Counted from the first letter of the stretch, positions 8,936 through 17,881 are shown. The stretch: DNA of 64,000 nucleotides from Streptoalloteichus tenebrarius (GCF_024171885.1 NZ_JAMTCP010000024.1:35884-99883), one strand, 5' to 3'. Notes: generated by a model from the sequence alone, not told the origin. A program made the numbers and translations.

Positions 8936-9013
8936 GTCCGACAGACTAGCCAGAACGCGCTTCCACCCCGTCACCTCCGTGCGACCGTGCGCGATCGACT
9001 ACCGTCCGACCAC

Positions 9014-9835
9014 ATGGCGCGCACAGCCAAGCAGGCGCTGGAGGAGCTCAGCCGGCCCGGACCGCACGAGGTGCTCCACGGGGACCTCGGTCTGGTGGGG
9101 CTGCCGGGACTGGTGCTCACCCCGCGCTCGGGGCTGGGCCTGCCGGCGGTGGCGTTCGGGCACGGCTGGATGCAGCCGCCGCAGCGGTACCGGGAGCTGA
9201 TGCGGCACCTGGCGTCGTGGGGGATCGTGGTCGCGGCCCCCGCCACCCAGCGCGGCCCGCTGGCCTCGCACCGGCTGTTCGCCGCCGACCTGAGCACCGC
9301 GTTGGACGTGTGCGCCGGGGTGCGCCTCGGTGACGGCGGGATCAGCGTGGACCCGGAGCGGCTCGGGGTGGCCGGCCACTCGTTCGGCGCGGGGTGCGCG
9401 GTGCTCGCCGCCGCCCAGGACGAGCGGGTGCGCGCGGTGGCGACGCTGGCGCCGGCGGAGTCCCGCCCGTCCGCGCTGGCCGTGGCCGGCCGCTGCCGGA
9501 TGCCCGCCCTGCACGTGGCGGCGGGGCGCGACCGCCTCGCCCCGTCGGTGGCCCACGCCGAGCCCCTCGCGCGGGCGTGGGCGGGGCCGGTGACGTTGCG
9601 GACCGTCGGGAAGGCGACCCACCTGGGTTTCACCGAGGGGCGTCACTACAGCGACCTGCTGCTGGACGGCGCGCCGGAACGGGGCACGCGGCGGCTGGCG
9701 AGGGCGTTGCTGACCGCGTTCTTCCTCCGGCACCTCGCCGGCCGACGGGACTACGACGTGCTCCTGTCCGAGGACGTGCGCGGGTGCCCGATCGACCTCA
9801 CGCGGGGTCCGTTGGCCGGCGCCGCCGCACGGTGA
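9014..9835 (+). CDS. alpha/beta hydrolase of the dienelactone hydrolase/chlorophyllase-like type
   Basis: A 273-residue soluble serine hydrolase with no signal peptide. The oxyanion segment is VAFGHGWMQPP, the nucleophile lies in GVAGHSFGAG, the acid in VAAGRDRLAP and the histidine in KATHLGF. This arrangement fits plant-chlorophyllase-like and PET-hydrolase-like esterases, but the substrate is unknown. The ATG at 9014 has a poor ribosome site; an in-frame GTG at 8987 is an alternative. The gene is one of few plus-strand genes on this side and is divergent from glmS. Confidence 0.85.
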   Translation: MARTAKQALEELSRPGPHEVLHGDLGLVGLPGLVLTPRSGLGLPAVAFGHGWMQPPQRYRELMRHLASWGIVVAAPATQRGPLASHRLFAADLSTALDVCAGVRLGDGGISVDPERLGVAGHSFGAGCAVLAAAQDERVRAVATLAPAESRPSALAVAGRCRMPALHVAAGRDRLAPSVAHAEPLARAWAGPVTLRTVGKATHLGFTEGRHYSDLLLDGAPERGTRRLARALLTAFFLRHLAGRRDYDVLLSEDVRGCPIDLTRGPLAGAAAR

Positions 9836-10025
9836 CGTCGACCGTCCTCGGCGCACCGTCTTCCTCGCACCGTCTCGTTCGCACTGTCCCGACTGGGCGT
9901 CCCCTGTCCACGGTCCCCCGCCGATCCGTCCGGTTCGCACCGCCGGGGAAAAACCGGAAACCGTCCGAACTAGACTGTCCTCAGTAGACGAACTGGCTGA
10001 CAGGACGCCGAGGTGCCCGAAAAGG

Positions 10026-10060
10026 ACGGCTGCCATGTCCACAGAGGACACGGCAGCCGT
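10026..10060 (-). terminator. rho-independent terminator of the accessory T7SS-linked operon
   Basis: A 15-bp stem (one G-U pair on the minus-strand RNA) with a five-base loop begins 20 bp after the stop of the 10080-10517 gene and is followed by ccttttcg, a short U run. This marks the left end of the operon that starts near 13861. Confidence 0.85.
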
Positions 10061-10079
10061 TCGCCCTCCGGCCGGCCGG

Positions 10080-10517
10080 TCAGGTGAGCCAGCTCTCCTG
10101 CGAGTAGTCCTCGTCGTCATCGACGGGCGCGGGTCGGGCAGCGCGGGGCCGCTGCGCCGGGAGAGCGGGCGCCACCGGGGACAGCGGCGGCGCGGAGAAC
10201 GACGGCCCCGACGACGCGGACGCCGGCGACGCGCCCTGCGGTTGCGGCCGGGCCGTCTCCTCGTCGTCGTCGAAGAACTGGTGCTCCCCGACACCGCTGT
10301 GCCGCGCCGCCGTGGGGGGTTGCGGCTTCTCCATGGCGTTCTCGAACTTGTCGAGCAACGCCCGTTCCTCGGCGGCGAACCGTTCGGTGATCTCCTTGGT
10401 CCGCTGCGCGTGCCGCTCCTTGCTCTCCTCCAGCTCGGCGCCCAGGTCCGACATCCGCCGACGGAGGTCGGCGGAGCTCTCGTCGAACAACTGCTGGATG
10501 GCCGGGTCGATCCTCAC
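10080..10517 (-). CDS. small coiled-coil protein with acidic DDDEDYSQE C-terminus, T7SS-associated
   Basis: A 145-residue protein of no named family. Residues 1-68 are rich in Glu, Lys, Arg and Leu and look like a coiled coil; residues 75-130 are a Pro/Ala/Ser-rich linker; the last 13 residues are DDDEDYSQESWLT. The same DDDED-aromatic-SQE ending occurs in the 18439-18834 gene of the core T7SS locus. Start is GTG at 10517, overlapping a 22-codon ORF as GTGA. It ends an operon with EspC-like and WXG-type genes, so a chaperone or adaptor role in substrate export is plausible but unproven. Confidence 0.8.
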   Translation of the reverse strand: MRIDPAIQQLFDESSADLRRRMSDLGAELEESKERHAQRTKEITERFAAEERALLDKFENAMEKPQPPTAARHSGVGEHQFFDDDEETARPQPQGASPASASSGPSFSAPPLSPVAPALPAQRPRAARPAPVDDDEDYSQESWLT

Positions 10518-10582
10518 CGCCGCTCCTTCCCCTCAGCCGCCTCGGCGGTGTTCTCGCGGGACACCCGGTCGGCCGACGACAT
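10514..10582 (-). CDS. possible 22-residue small protein, coupled between two genes
   Basis: An ATG at 10582 shares its A with the stop of the upstream 989-residue gene (TGATG), and its own stop at 10514 overlaps the GTG of the downstream gene (GTGA). The peptide is hydrophilic and charged: MSSADRVSRENTAEAAEGK plus three residues. Both junctions are tight translational couplings, which argues that ribosomes pass through it. It may be a real peptide or only a relay that carries ribosomes to the next gene. No homologue can be judged from sequence alone. Confidence 0.4.
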   Translation of the reverse strand: MSSADRVSRENTAEAAEGKERR

Positions 10583-13551
10583 CACCGCTTCTCCTCCCCG
10601 AGGACGCCCCGCATGCGATGCACGGCGGACTGCTCGTCGTCGTTGAAGAGCTGACCGCCCTGGGCGCGCCACTGGTTGCCGCCGCGTTGCTGATCGCCGC
10701 CGGCTCCACCGTGGGCGCCCATGCCACCGCCCATCATCGGCATGCCGCCGCCCATCATGCCGGCCTGTCCCGCGTTGGGGCCGCTGGCCGAGCCGCCGCC
10801 CTGGTCGGGCATGCCGGCCAGGCCCGCACCGCCCGGCCCGTTGGCCTGCGGAGCGTGGGTGCTGGCCAGGCCGCTCTGCTCCGGTCCCGGCGCGCCGGCG
10901 GGGCCGGCCTGCTGGCTCCAGGAGGCCGGGTTCATGGCCGAGTAGCCACCGGGCCCGTACCCCGCCGAGGCGTAGCCGGCCTGTCCGTCCTGAGCGCCGT
11001 GTCCCTGGGCGCCGTATCCCTGGCCGGCCAGTCCCGCCTGGCCTCCGCCGTACCCGTGCGGCTGCCCGTCCTGTCCCGACGCGAAGCCGAGCGGGTTGAG
11101 CGGCGCGAACCCAGCGCTCGCCGGCGCGGTGGTGGCGGGGGCGGTCACGCCCGGTCCCGTCGGAGACGTGTCGGGGTACGGCATCGGCCCCACGGGAGCC
11201 GAGGGCGGCACCGAGGGCTGCCAGCCGCCCGGAGGCGCGGGGGCCGGGCCCACCGGGGCCGGACCTCCCGGGGGCATCGCCGCGCCGCCCCCGCCAGGAC
11301 CCCAGCTCGACGGGTCGGCGGGAGCTGGTCCGACCGGACCGTAGGGCGCGGGAGGCCCGTACGGCGCCGGCCCGCCCTGCCCGGGGCCGGGGAAGACCGG
11401 GTTGTGCGGGGCGGGCGCGACCGGGTGGGTGAACTCCTCCCTGGGGCCGCTGGCGGCCGGGGCCACCGGGTGCGCGAACTCGTCCCTCGGGCCGCTCGCG
11501 ACCGGGGCCACGGGGTGGACGAACTCCCCGCGCTGACCGCCGAACGGCGGGCGCGGGTCGTCCTGCCCCACCGGGTAGGGCTGGGTGAAGTACTGCTGCC
11601 CGTGCCTCGGCTGTTCGCCCTGGGGGTAGCCGATCGGGGACACGGGGGGCCGCTGCCCGCCGCCGTGCCCGCCCTGCTGGAGGCCGTCGGGCCGGGTGCC
11701 GGCGGCGCCGTCCTGCTTGGCCTGGCCCTTCTCGTCGAAGTCCAGCTCGTAGGTGGTCGGCTTGGAGCCGTCACCGGCGTCGACGGTCACCGTGACCCGG
11801 TCGGGCGCGCCGGGCGGGTGGGACGCGGTGATGGTCAGCTCGCCGTCGCGGATGACGGCCTTCCCGTCGGGGCCGGGCTGGAGGAGCTGCTCGCCGCTCA
11901 CCTGGAGCGGCGGCGGGACGGCGCCGGACCCGCCCTGTCCCGGTGCGGGGTGCCCGAGCGGCTGCCCCGGGGTCGCCGGGTGCCCCGGAGAGGTCGGCTG
12001 CCCCGGCTGGGAGAGGTGGCCGCCCTCGCCCGGCCGCAGGTCCATGGTCCGCATCAGCGGCTTGCCGTCCGGGCCGAGCGCTCCGGGGCCGGCCCCGTCC
12101 TTCGGCGTGGCCATGCCAAAGTCGATGTTGTAGGTCTTCGGCTTGCCGTCGGGACCCGTCACGCTGATCTTCACGTCGCCCTGGCCGTCCGGGCTGTTCA
12201 CCGTGATCTTGCGCCCGTGGTCCTCGATCGTCACGCTCTCCTGCTTGCGCGGATCGACGTCGCCCGGCTTGAGCCTGGTCGGGCCGGTCGACACGTCGGG
12301 CGTCGGTTCCTTGGGCTTCAGATCGTCCACGGCCGGCACCGGAGGCGTCTTGATGTCCCCGCCACCGGTGTTGCCGTTGCCACCGCCGACGTTGCCGTTG
12401 CCGGTGCCGCCGCCGACGACACCCTTCCCGTCACCCCTGTCGTCGCCCTTCGGGTCCGGCGTGTAGTCCCCGGCCTGGACGTCCTTGAAGGCGTCGGGGT
12501 GCACGTCGCCGATGGCCTGCTGGAGCTTCTGCCAGGACTCGCCGATCCCGCGCTGGATGGCGGCGCACGCCTCCCGGAAGATCCGGTACCGGTTCGCGAA
12601 GTCCTGCGTGAACAGGTCGAGCTTCTGCTTGGCCTCGTTGACCTTGCCCTCGATGGCCTTCTTGACGTCGTTCATGTGGATCACGCCGCCCACCAGCGGC
12701 GCGAACAGACCGGTCATCGCGCCGATGACACCGGCCTTCAGGGTGATCTTCAGGCTCTCCCCGAACGACAGCGTGGCGTCGCCCTTGGCCACCTTGATGG
12801 CCTCGCGGACGTCGTCCTCCGACATGCCGGCGCACCGCTCGTCGTACAGGTCGTGCACGCGCTTGGCGAACTCTCGGACCTTGTTCTGCGCGTCGCCGGA
12901 GGCCGCGGCCACGGCCTGCGCCGCCCGTTTGAGGTCGCCGGAGACGACGCTGCCGCCCATGTCGACCTTGCCCATGTGGGCGAACGCGGCCTGGGCGCCG
13001 GTCCCCTGCCACGTGCTCTGGAGCGGCTTGGCCGCGTTGGCCATGCCGACCTTGGCCTCGTCGAGCTTGCCGCCGGCCTCGTTCAGTTTGTTGGCCGCGT
13101 GGCGGAACGCGCCGAAATCGATGTCGCGGACCTTGTCGTATTCCGCGTAGACGTCGCGCCGCAGGTCGATGTCGCCGTTCTGCCCCCCGCCCTTGCCGGT
13201 GACGCCCATCGCCTCCTTGTAGAGCGGGAGGAACTTCTCGAAGAATCGCAGGCCCGGCGCGCCGTCGTCGAGCAGGTGGTTGGAGTTCGCGACGTCACCG
13301 CCCTGTTCCAGGCGCTTGATGCTGGTGCCGACCTCGCGGTACTCCTTGGCCTTGGCGATCGCCGCGTCGACCTGGCCGCCATCCATGGCATGCAGATCGA
13401 GCAATACGCCGTACTTCTCCGCGTACTGGTAGTAGTCGTTCGTGGGATCGACGGCGCCGAGCGCGAAGACGAGGTTCTTCTTCTGTTCCTCGGGAACGTC
13501 CGGGCTGTTGAGGAGTTCGCGGATCTCCTTGCCCTTGGCCTGGTCAGGCAC
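10582..13551 (-). CDS. 989-residue WXG-type T7SS-associated protein with duplicated beta module and Gly/Pro-rich tail
   Basis: A large probable secreted or surface protein. Residues 1-160 are helical; residues 161-350 are helical with a WQG turn at 181-183, as in WXG100-like domains. Two related beta modules follow: residues 439-479 and 565-606, each with an ITxxxP strand and a K/TTYxxDF ending. Residues 676-712 carry three copies of an EFxHPVAP repeat. The last 280 residues are Gly/Pro/Tyr/Gln-rich with Met-Gly runs, ending in NDDEQSAVHRMRGV plus a basic tail. No signal peptide or toxin fold is recognised. It overlaps the EspC-like gene by 8 bp. It resembles long Pseudonocardiaceae T7SS substrates; function unknown. 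Confidence 0.82.
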   Translation of the reverse strand: MPDQAKGKEIRELLNSPDVPEEQKKNLVFALGAVDPTNDYYQYAEKYGVLLDLHAMDGGQVDAAIAKAKEYREVGTSIKRLEQGGDVANSNHLLDDGAPGLRFFEKFLPLYKEAMGVTGKGGGQNGDIDLRRDVYAEYDKVRDIDFGAFRHAANKLNEAGGKLDEAKVGMANAAKPLQSTWQGTGAQAAFAHMGKVDMGGSVVSGDLKRAAQAVAAASGDAQNKVREFAKRVHDLYDERCAGMSEDDVREAIKVAKGDATLSFGESLKITLKAGVIGAMTGLFAPLVGGVIHMNDVKKAIEGKVNEAKQKLDLFTQDFANRYRIFREACAAIQRGIGESWQKLQQAIGDVHPDAFKDVQAGDYTPDPKGDDRGDGKGVVGGGTGNGNVGGGNGNTGGGDIKTPPVPAVDDLKPKEPTPDVSTGPTRLKPGDVDPRKQESVTIEDHGRKITVNSPDGQGDVKISVTGPDGKPKTYNIDFGMATPKDGAGPGALGPDGKPLMRTMDLRPGEGGHLSQPGQPTSPGHPATPGQPLGHPAPGQGGSGAVPPPLQVSGEQLLQPGPDGKAVIRDGELTITASHPPGAPDRVTVTVDAGDGSKPTTYELDFDEKGQAKQDGAAGTRPDGLQQGGHGGGQRPPVSPIGYPQGEQPRHGQQYFTQPYPVGQDDPRPPFGGQRGEFVHPVAPVASGPRDEFAHPVAPAASGPREEFTHPVAPAPHNPVFPGPGQGGPAPYGPPAPYGPVGPAPADPSSWGPGGGGAAMPPGGPAPVGPAPAPPGGWQPSVPPSAPVGPMPYPDTSPTGPGVTAPATTAPASAGFAPLNPLGFASGQDGQPHGYGGGQAGLAGQGYGAQGHGAQDGQAGYASAGYGPGGYSAMNPASWSQQAGPAGAPGPEQSGLASTHAPQANGPGGAGLAGMPDQGGGSASGPNAGQAGMMGGGMPMMGGGMGAHGGAGGDQQRGGNQWRAQGGQLFNDDEQSAVHRMRGVLGEEKR
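11416..11526 (-). repeat. three tandem EFxHPVAP repeats (about 45-48 bp each)
   Basis: Within the 989-residue gene the segments EFVHPVAPVASGPR, EFAHPVAPAASGPR and EFTHPVAPAPHNP follow one another. DNA identity between copies is high, which suggests recent slippage or unequal exchange. Confidence 0.8.
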
Positions 13552-13861
13552 AGTGCGTCCCCTTCAGGTTGGCCGCGTTGCCCTGCTCGGTCCTCGCGTA
13601 CTCGCCGGCGGTCTCGGTGAGCTTCTGGGCGACCTCGTTCGCCTTCGCGCCGTAGGCGGCCGTGTTCGCGGCCAGCTTGGCGACCAACTCGCCGAACGCG
13701 GCCCCGAAGGGGCGGAACTGCTGGTCACGGCCGAACTTGCCCGGGTCGATCCTGGCGGCCTCGACCACCGCCTTCTGGTCGGTGACGACCTGCCCGTGCT
13801 GCTGGTACCCCTTCGCGGCCGAGGTGAGGTCGGCGGATGAGACGCCGAGCTTCCCGGTCAT
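13544..13861 (-). CDS. EspC-like small T7SS substrate (ESX secretion-associated)
   Basis: A 105-residue all-helical protein like the EspC family (PF10824): GVSSADLTSAAKGYQQHG near the start, RPFGAAFGELVAKLAANTAAY in the middle, and a YARTE segment near the C-terminus that fits the YxxxD/E T7SS export signal. The ATG at 13861 follows a GGAGG run. It is the first gene of the operon with the 989-residue protein and overlaps it by 8 bp; EspC-like and WXG-type proteins often form exported pairs, and these two may do so. Confidence 0.85.
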   Translation of the reverse strand: MTGKLGVSSADLTSAAKGYQQHGQVVTDQKAVVEAARIDPGKFGRDQQFRPFGAAFGELVAKLAANTAAYGAKANEVAQKLTETAGEYARTEQGNAANLKGTHCA

Positions 13862-14120
13862 ACGGCCCCCTCCATGATGCTTCCCACCCACGTGGTCCCC
13901 CCGGCCACGGCGACGCCCGAGGCGACGATCCGCGCTTCGGACGCCCGGGAACGGACCAGGGTTCCCATGGTGCCAGGCCGATCACGCGGAGAGGTCCACT
14001 TCGCACGCGATGCTCGCTTTCGCGAAGGCAGCGGCGCCGCGCGGCGAGGTGCGTCAGGGCGAGGCGGGGACGAACCGGTGGAAACCGACGAACGTCAGCG
14101 TGGGTTCGGGCGGCGAGCCC

Positions 14121-14471
14121 TCAGCCGCCCCACTGCTGGGGCGGCGGGCCGGACGGGGGCTGCGCCGGGTAGCCCGGCGGCGGGGTGGTCGGTGGCTGCG
14201 GCACCCCGGCCTGCCCGGGGTGGTGGTACGGCCCGGGAGGAGGAGCGCCATAACCGGGCTGCGACCCGTGGCCTGCCGGTGCGCCATAACCGGGCGGTGC
14301 GCCATGACCGGGCGGTGGGCCGTATCCGGGCGCGGGGCCGTGACCCGCCGGCGGCCAGCCGCTCGGCGGCTGCTTGGGGCGTCGGGAGCGCAGCGCGAGG
14401 ACCAGGACCACGACCAGCACCGCGACCACGGCGAACACGATGATCGCCAGCTCGATGACCTTGAGCCCCAC
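14121..14471 (-). CDS. single-pass membrane protein with Pro/Gly-rich tail
   Basis: A 116-residue protein with one strong N-terminal hydrophobic helix (IELAIIVFAVVAVLVVVLV, residues 6-24), an Arg-Arg-containing stop-transfer and about 85 residues rich in Pro, Gly, Tyr and His. The tail has repeats of the type PGYGAPxGHG. The function is unknown; such proteins are common near cell-wall and T7SS genes in this group. It lies 28 bp downstream of glmM and is probably co-transcribed with it. Confidence 0.75.
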   Translation of the reverse strand: MGLKVIELAIIVFAVVAVLVVVLVLALRSRRPKQPPSGWPPAGHGPAPGYGPPPGHGAPPGYGAPAGHGSQPGYGAPPPGPYHHPGQAGVPQPPTTPPPGYPAQPPSGPPPQQWGG

Positions 14472-14499
14472 CGCCGCACCCCCTCCCGACCGGCCGGGC

Positions 14500-15834
14500 T
14501 CAGCCGACCGACGACACCACGCCGGCCAGCCGGTGGGCGACCGCCTCGGCCGCGTCCTGGCTCGGCGCCTCGACCATGACCCGGACGAGCTGCTCGGTCC
14601 CGGAGGGGCGCAGCAGCACCCTGCCCTGGCCGGCCAGCTCGGCCTCGACGGCGGCGACCGCCTCGGCCACCGAGGGGGCGCTGACCACCGCGGCCTTGTC
14701 GCTGACCGGAACGTTGACCAGCACCTGCGGCAGCCGTCGCATCACGGAGGCCAGCTCGGCCAGCGGCCGGCCGGTGCCCGCCATGCGCGCCATGAGCCGC
14801 ATCGCGGTGAGCAGGCCGTCGCCGGTGGTCGCGTGGGCCGGCAGCACGACGTGGCCGGACTGCTCGCCGCCCAGCGAGTACCCGCCCGCGCGCAGCTCCT
14901 CCAGCACGTACCGGTCGCCCACGGCGGTGGTCCGCAGGGTGACGCCGTGCGCGCGCATGGCCAGGTGCAGCCCCAGGTTGCTCATCACCGTGGCGACCAG
15001 CGTGTCCTGGGCCAGCTCGCCGCTCTCCTTCATGGCGAGGGCGAGGACGGCCATGATCTGGTCGCCGTCGACCGGCTCCCCCGCCGCGTCCACCGCGAGG
15101 CAGCGGTCGGCGTCACCGTCGTGGGCGATGCCCAGATCGGCGCCGTGCGTGACGACCGCCGCGCGGAGCTGGTCGAGGTGCGTGGACCCGCACCGGTCGT
15201 TGATGTTCACCCCGTCGGGGGAGGCGTGCAGCGCGACCACCTCGGCGCCCGCCCGCCGGTACGCCTCGGGGGCCACGGTCGAGGCGGCGCCGTTGGCGCA
15301 GTCGACGACCACGCGCAGCCCGGTCAGCGGCTGCGGCACGGCGACCAGCAGGTGGTCGACGTAGCGCCGGGCGGCGTCCGTCACGTCCCGCACCCGGCCG
15401 ATGCCGGCCCCGGTCGGCCGCGCCGCGGTGTCCGTCAGGCGGGCGGCGATCTCGTCCTCCACCGCGTCGGGCAGCTTGTGGCCGCCCGCAGCGAAGAGCT
15501 TGATCCCGTTGTCCGGCATCGGGTTGTGCGAGGCCGAGATCATCACGCCCAAGTCGGCGTCGAGCTGGCCGACCAGGTGGGCCACGGCGGGCGTGGGGAG
15601 CACGCCGACCCGCAGGACGTCGGCGCCGGCGGCGGCCAGGCCCGCGGTCACCGCGGCCTCCAGCATCTCGCCGCTGACCCGGGGGTCACGGCCGACCACG
15701 GCGACGGGGCGGTGCGTCCTGTCGCGTTCGCCCAGCACCCTGGCGGCCGCGGCGGCCACCGCGAGCGCGAGTTCCGGGGTCAGGTCGGCGTTGGCCAAAC
15801 CACGCACTCCGTCGGTGCCGAACAGGCGCGCCAT
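14500..15834 (-). CDS. glmM: phosphoglucosamine mutase
   Basis: Interconverts glucosamine-6-phosphate and glucosamine-1-phosphate in UDP-GlcNAc synthesis. The start is [12 protein letters not shown], the phosphoserine loop is [15 protein letters not shown], the metal-binding loop DGDADRC and the C-terminal phosphate-binding loop [12 protein letters not shown]. The 444-residue length is normal. It follows rpsI at 166 bp with a hairpin between them, the same order as in mycobacteria (rplM-rpsI-glmM). Confidence 0.97.
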   Translation of the reverse strand: MARLFGTDGVRGLANADLTPELALAVAAAAARVLGERDRTHRPVAVVGRDPRVSGEMLEAAVTAGLAAAGADVLRVGVLPTPAVAHLVGQLDADLGVMISASHNPMPDNGIKLFAAGGHKLPDAVEDEIAARLTDTAARPTGAGIGRVRDVTDAARRYVDHLLVAVPQPLTGLRVVVDCANGAASTVAPEAYRRAGAEVVALHASPDGVNINDRCGSTHLDQLRAAVVTHGADLGIAHDGDADRCLAVDAAGEPVDGDQIMAVLALAMKESGELAQDTLVATVMSNLGLHLAMRAHGVTLRTTAVGDRYVLEELRAGGYSLGGEQSGHVVLPAHATTGDGLLTAMRLMARMAGTGRPLAELASVMRRLPQVLVNVPVSDKAAVVSAPSVAEAVAAVEAELAGQGRVLLRPSGTEQLVRVMVEAPSQDAAEAVAHRLAGVVSSVG

Positions 15835-15923
15835 GGGTTCCGGGACCTCCTGCGAGACGACGTCGAGGGGACGCAGCGAAGAAGCGGCGGGGAAGGAACG
15901 AGGAAGAAACTACGACGAAAGCA

Positions 15924-15966
15924 CTACGGGAGCAGCCACCCGACAGACGGATGACTGCTCCCGTAG
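15924..15966 (-). terminator. hairpin between rpsI and glmM
   Basis: A perfect 12-bp inverted repeat (ctacgggagcag and its complement) with a 19-base loop lies 34 bp after rpsI. On the minus strand it is followed by tgctttcgtcg, only a weak U run. It may terminate the rplM-rpsI transcript fully or partly before glmM. Confidence 0.6.
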
Positions 15967-16000
15967 GTTGTCCCACTCTGGCCCTGGCCAGGCAGGCGCG

Positions 16001-16483
16001 TCAGCGCTTGCTGTACTGCGGAGCCTTACGGGCCTTCTTGAGGCCGTACTTCTTCCGCTCCTTGGCCCGCGCGTCGCGGGTGAGGAAGCCGGCCTTCTTC
16101 AGCGCCGGGCGGTCGTCCTCGTCCAGGGCGACCAGCGCGCGGGCGATGGCCAGGCGCAGCGCGCCGGCCTGGCCGGTGATGCCGCCACCGCGCAGGTTGG
16201 CGATCACGTCGTACTGCTCGGCCCGCTCCACGGTCACCAGCGGCTCGCGGATGAGCTGCTGGTGCACCTTGCTCGGGAAGTAGGCGTCGAGGGTCTTGCC
16301 GTTGACCGTGAACTTGCCGGTGCCCGGAACGAGCCGGACCCGCACCACGGCCTCCTTGCGGCGGCCGACGGTCTGGACGGGCTTGTCGCTCACGACCGGG
16401 GCGGCGTACTCGGCCACCAGGGTGTCGGCGGTCTCAGCGGTCTCAGGAGTGGTCACGCTCTGGTCCTCAAGTGCGTCGGTCAC
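16001..16483 (-). CDS. rpsI: 30S ribosomal protein S9
   Basis: Small-subunit protein whose basic C-terminal tail reaches the P site. The core begins at [19 protein letters not shown] and ends in RKAPQYSKR, with the invariant terminal Lys-Arg. About 37 acidic and Thr-rich residues precede the core, a usual actinobacterial extension. The GTG start overlaps the rplM stop as GTGA. Confidence 0.98.
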   Translation of the reverse strand: MTDALEDQSVTTPETAETADTLVAEYAAPVVSDKPVQTVGRRKEAVVRVRLVPGTGKFTVNGKTLDAYFPSKVHQQLIREPLVTVERAEQYDVIANLRGGGITGQAGALRLAIARALVALDEDDRPALKKAGFLTRDARAKERKKYGLKKARKAPQYSKR

Positions 16484-16923
16484 TGGGCAACCTTGGTGAT
16501 CTCGAACGGCTTCGGCTGCTGGGCGGCGTGCGGGTGCTCGGCGCCCGCGTACACCTTCAGCTTGCGGCCCATGGCGCGGCCGAGCCTGTTCTTCGGCAGC
16601 ATGCCCTTGACGGCCTTCTCGACCAGCCGCTCGGGGTGCTTGTCCAGCATCTCGCCGAACGAGCGCTTCTTCAGACCGCCCGGGTGACCGCTGTGGCGGT
16701 ACACGAACTCCTGGTCACGCTTGTTGCCGGTCAGGGCGACCTTGTCGGCGTTGACAATGATGACGAAGTCACCCGTGTCGACGTGCGGGGCGTAGGTCGG
16801 CTTGTGCTTACCGCGCAGCAGCGTGGCGGCCTGGGTGGCAAGCCGGCCGAGCACCACGTCCTGCGCGTCGATGACGTGCCAGGCGCGCTCAACCTCGCCG
16901 GGCTTCGGGCTGTACGTGCGCAC
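16480..16923 (-). CDS. rplM: 50S ribosomal protein L13
   Basis: Early-assembly large-subunit protein of 147 residues. The family features are [17 protein letters not shown] at the start, [13 protein letters not shown], and [22 protein letters not shown] in the C-terminal part. It is the first gene of the rplM-rpsI operon; a good promoter lies about 125 bp upstream. Confidence 0.98.
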   Translation of the reverse strand: MRTYSPKPGEVERAWHVIDAQDVVLGRLATQAATLLRGKHKPTYAPHVDTGDFVIIVNADKVALTGNKRDQEFVYRHSGHPGGLKKRSFGEMLDKHPERLVEKAVKGMLPKNRLGRAMGRKLKVYAGAEHPHAAQQPKPFEITKVAQ

Positions 16924-17047
16924 GGATCTACCTCGTCGTCACTCGCGTCGGGAAGTTGTCGCGGCGGTCACCTCGGCACGGAACGGCGGAACCGCTCGAC
17001 CTCGGGGCATACGCGGCCACGTGCCGCACACCGCACAACAGCAGGAG

Positions 17048-17077
17048 AAGATACCCGCCCACCTGAGGCGGGGTCAA
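17048..17077 (-). promoter_or_regulatory. predicted rplM-rpsI promoter
   Basis: On the minus strand TTGACC (17077-17072) and TATCTT (17053-17048) are separated by 18 bp. The -35 box lies in GACCCCCGTTTTGACC, which matches the rpsL promoter block except for one base. The predicted transcription start is near 17041, about 118 bp before the rplM start codon. Confidence 0.75.
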
Positions 17078-17593
17078 AACGGGGGTCGCCGACCAGGGCC
17101 CCTCGGGCTCGCGCGGAGCGCGGAACACCACGCCCCACGTGCGCCCGACGGGCCCCGCACGACCGCCGGCGGCGGCCGGGAGACCCCCACCCCGGGTGAT
17201 GCCCGGGGCGGTTTCACCGTACCGGGTCGCGGCTGGTCATGGCAGCCCCAACCGAACGGGTGACGGGGGACGGGCGGCACGCGAGAAGGGACCGACGTCG
17301 CCGCGGTCACTCGGGGACACGCGTGGTCGGCCTCACGTCCGGACCTCGGCCGACCTCCTGGTCGGCCGAGCGGCAGAGATCATACTGCGCCGCCGACCCC
17401 GGCCGCGGGAAGGGCGTGCCGCCGTCGTCCCGGCCGGCCCCCGTCACACCGTCAGGCCCCGCATCACCCGGTCAGGTGCCATGTCATGTCACCCCGGTCG
17501 CGCCGCCACGTCCCCGCGCCGCGAGCACCGGACACGCGAAAGACCCCGGGGTCGGGGCGACCCCGGGGTCTTCGACGGTCCGAGCCGCCAGGC
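17078..17593. other. non-coding stretch between the rplM promoter and the esx terminator
   Basis: No gene is supported here. The region holds a perfect 11-bp hairpin with a 4-base loop at 17345-17370, a TATGAT-like -10 on the minus strand (17384-17379) without a clear -35, and a short ccccggg inverted repeat near 17190-17208. A small RNA or a second upstream promoter for rplM is possible but weakly supported. Confidence 0.45.
17540..17572 (-). terminator. terminator of the esx gene pair
   Basis: A perfect 12-bp stem (aagaccccgggg with its complement) and a 9-base loop lie 22 bp after the stop of the last WXG100 gene. No long U run follows, as is common in high-GC actinobacteria. Confidence 0.75.
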
Positions 17594-17881
17594 TCAGGCG
17601 CCCCAGCGGGAGGCGTTCTTGCGCTCCGCGTCCTGGTACTGCTCGAGGGCGTGGCCGACGGCGATGCCGATCTGGTTGAGGACCTGCTTGAGGTCGGCGG
17701 CGGCCTCGTCCCACTTGCGCTGGTGCTCGTTGTACGCGGCGGCGGCGTCACCCTCCCAGGTGGACACCAGCGGCTGGAGGCGCGACTTCAGGCTCTCGAG
17801 CTGGCCCTCGATCTTGTTGGCCGTGCTGGAGATGTCGCTCTGCGCCTGGGACAGCGCACCGAAAGTAACCTTGATCTCCAT
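17594..17881 (-). CDS. WXG100 (Esx) family T7SS substrate, EsxA-like
   Basis: A 95-residue helical hairpin protein. The turn is TWEGDAAAAY (WXG motif near residue 42) and the C-terminal helix carries YQDAE, the YxxxD/E export signal. It pairs with the neighbouring WXG100 gene 68 bp upstream; in T7SS such pairs form an exported antiparallel dimer recognised by EccC. By position these correspond to esxT/esxU of the mycobacterial ESX-4 locus. Confidence 0.93.
   Translation of the reverse strand: MEIKVTFGALSQAQSDISSTANKIEGQLESLKSRLQPLVSTWEGDAAAAYNEHQRKWDEAAADLKQVLNQIGIAVGHALEQYQDAERKNASRWGA

Noticed and set aside
8936..9013. glmS ribozyme/riboswitch
   Set aside because: Only 78 bp separate glmS from a divergent gene, too short for the ribozyme, and its core sequence is absent.
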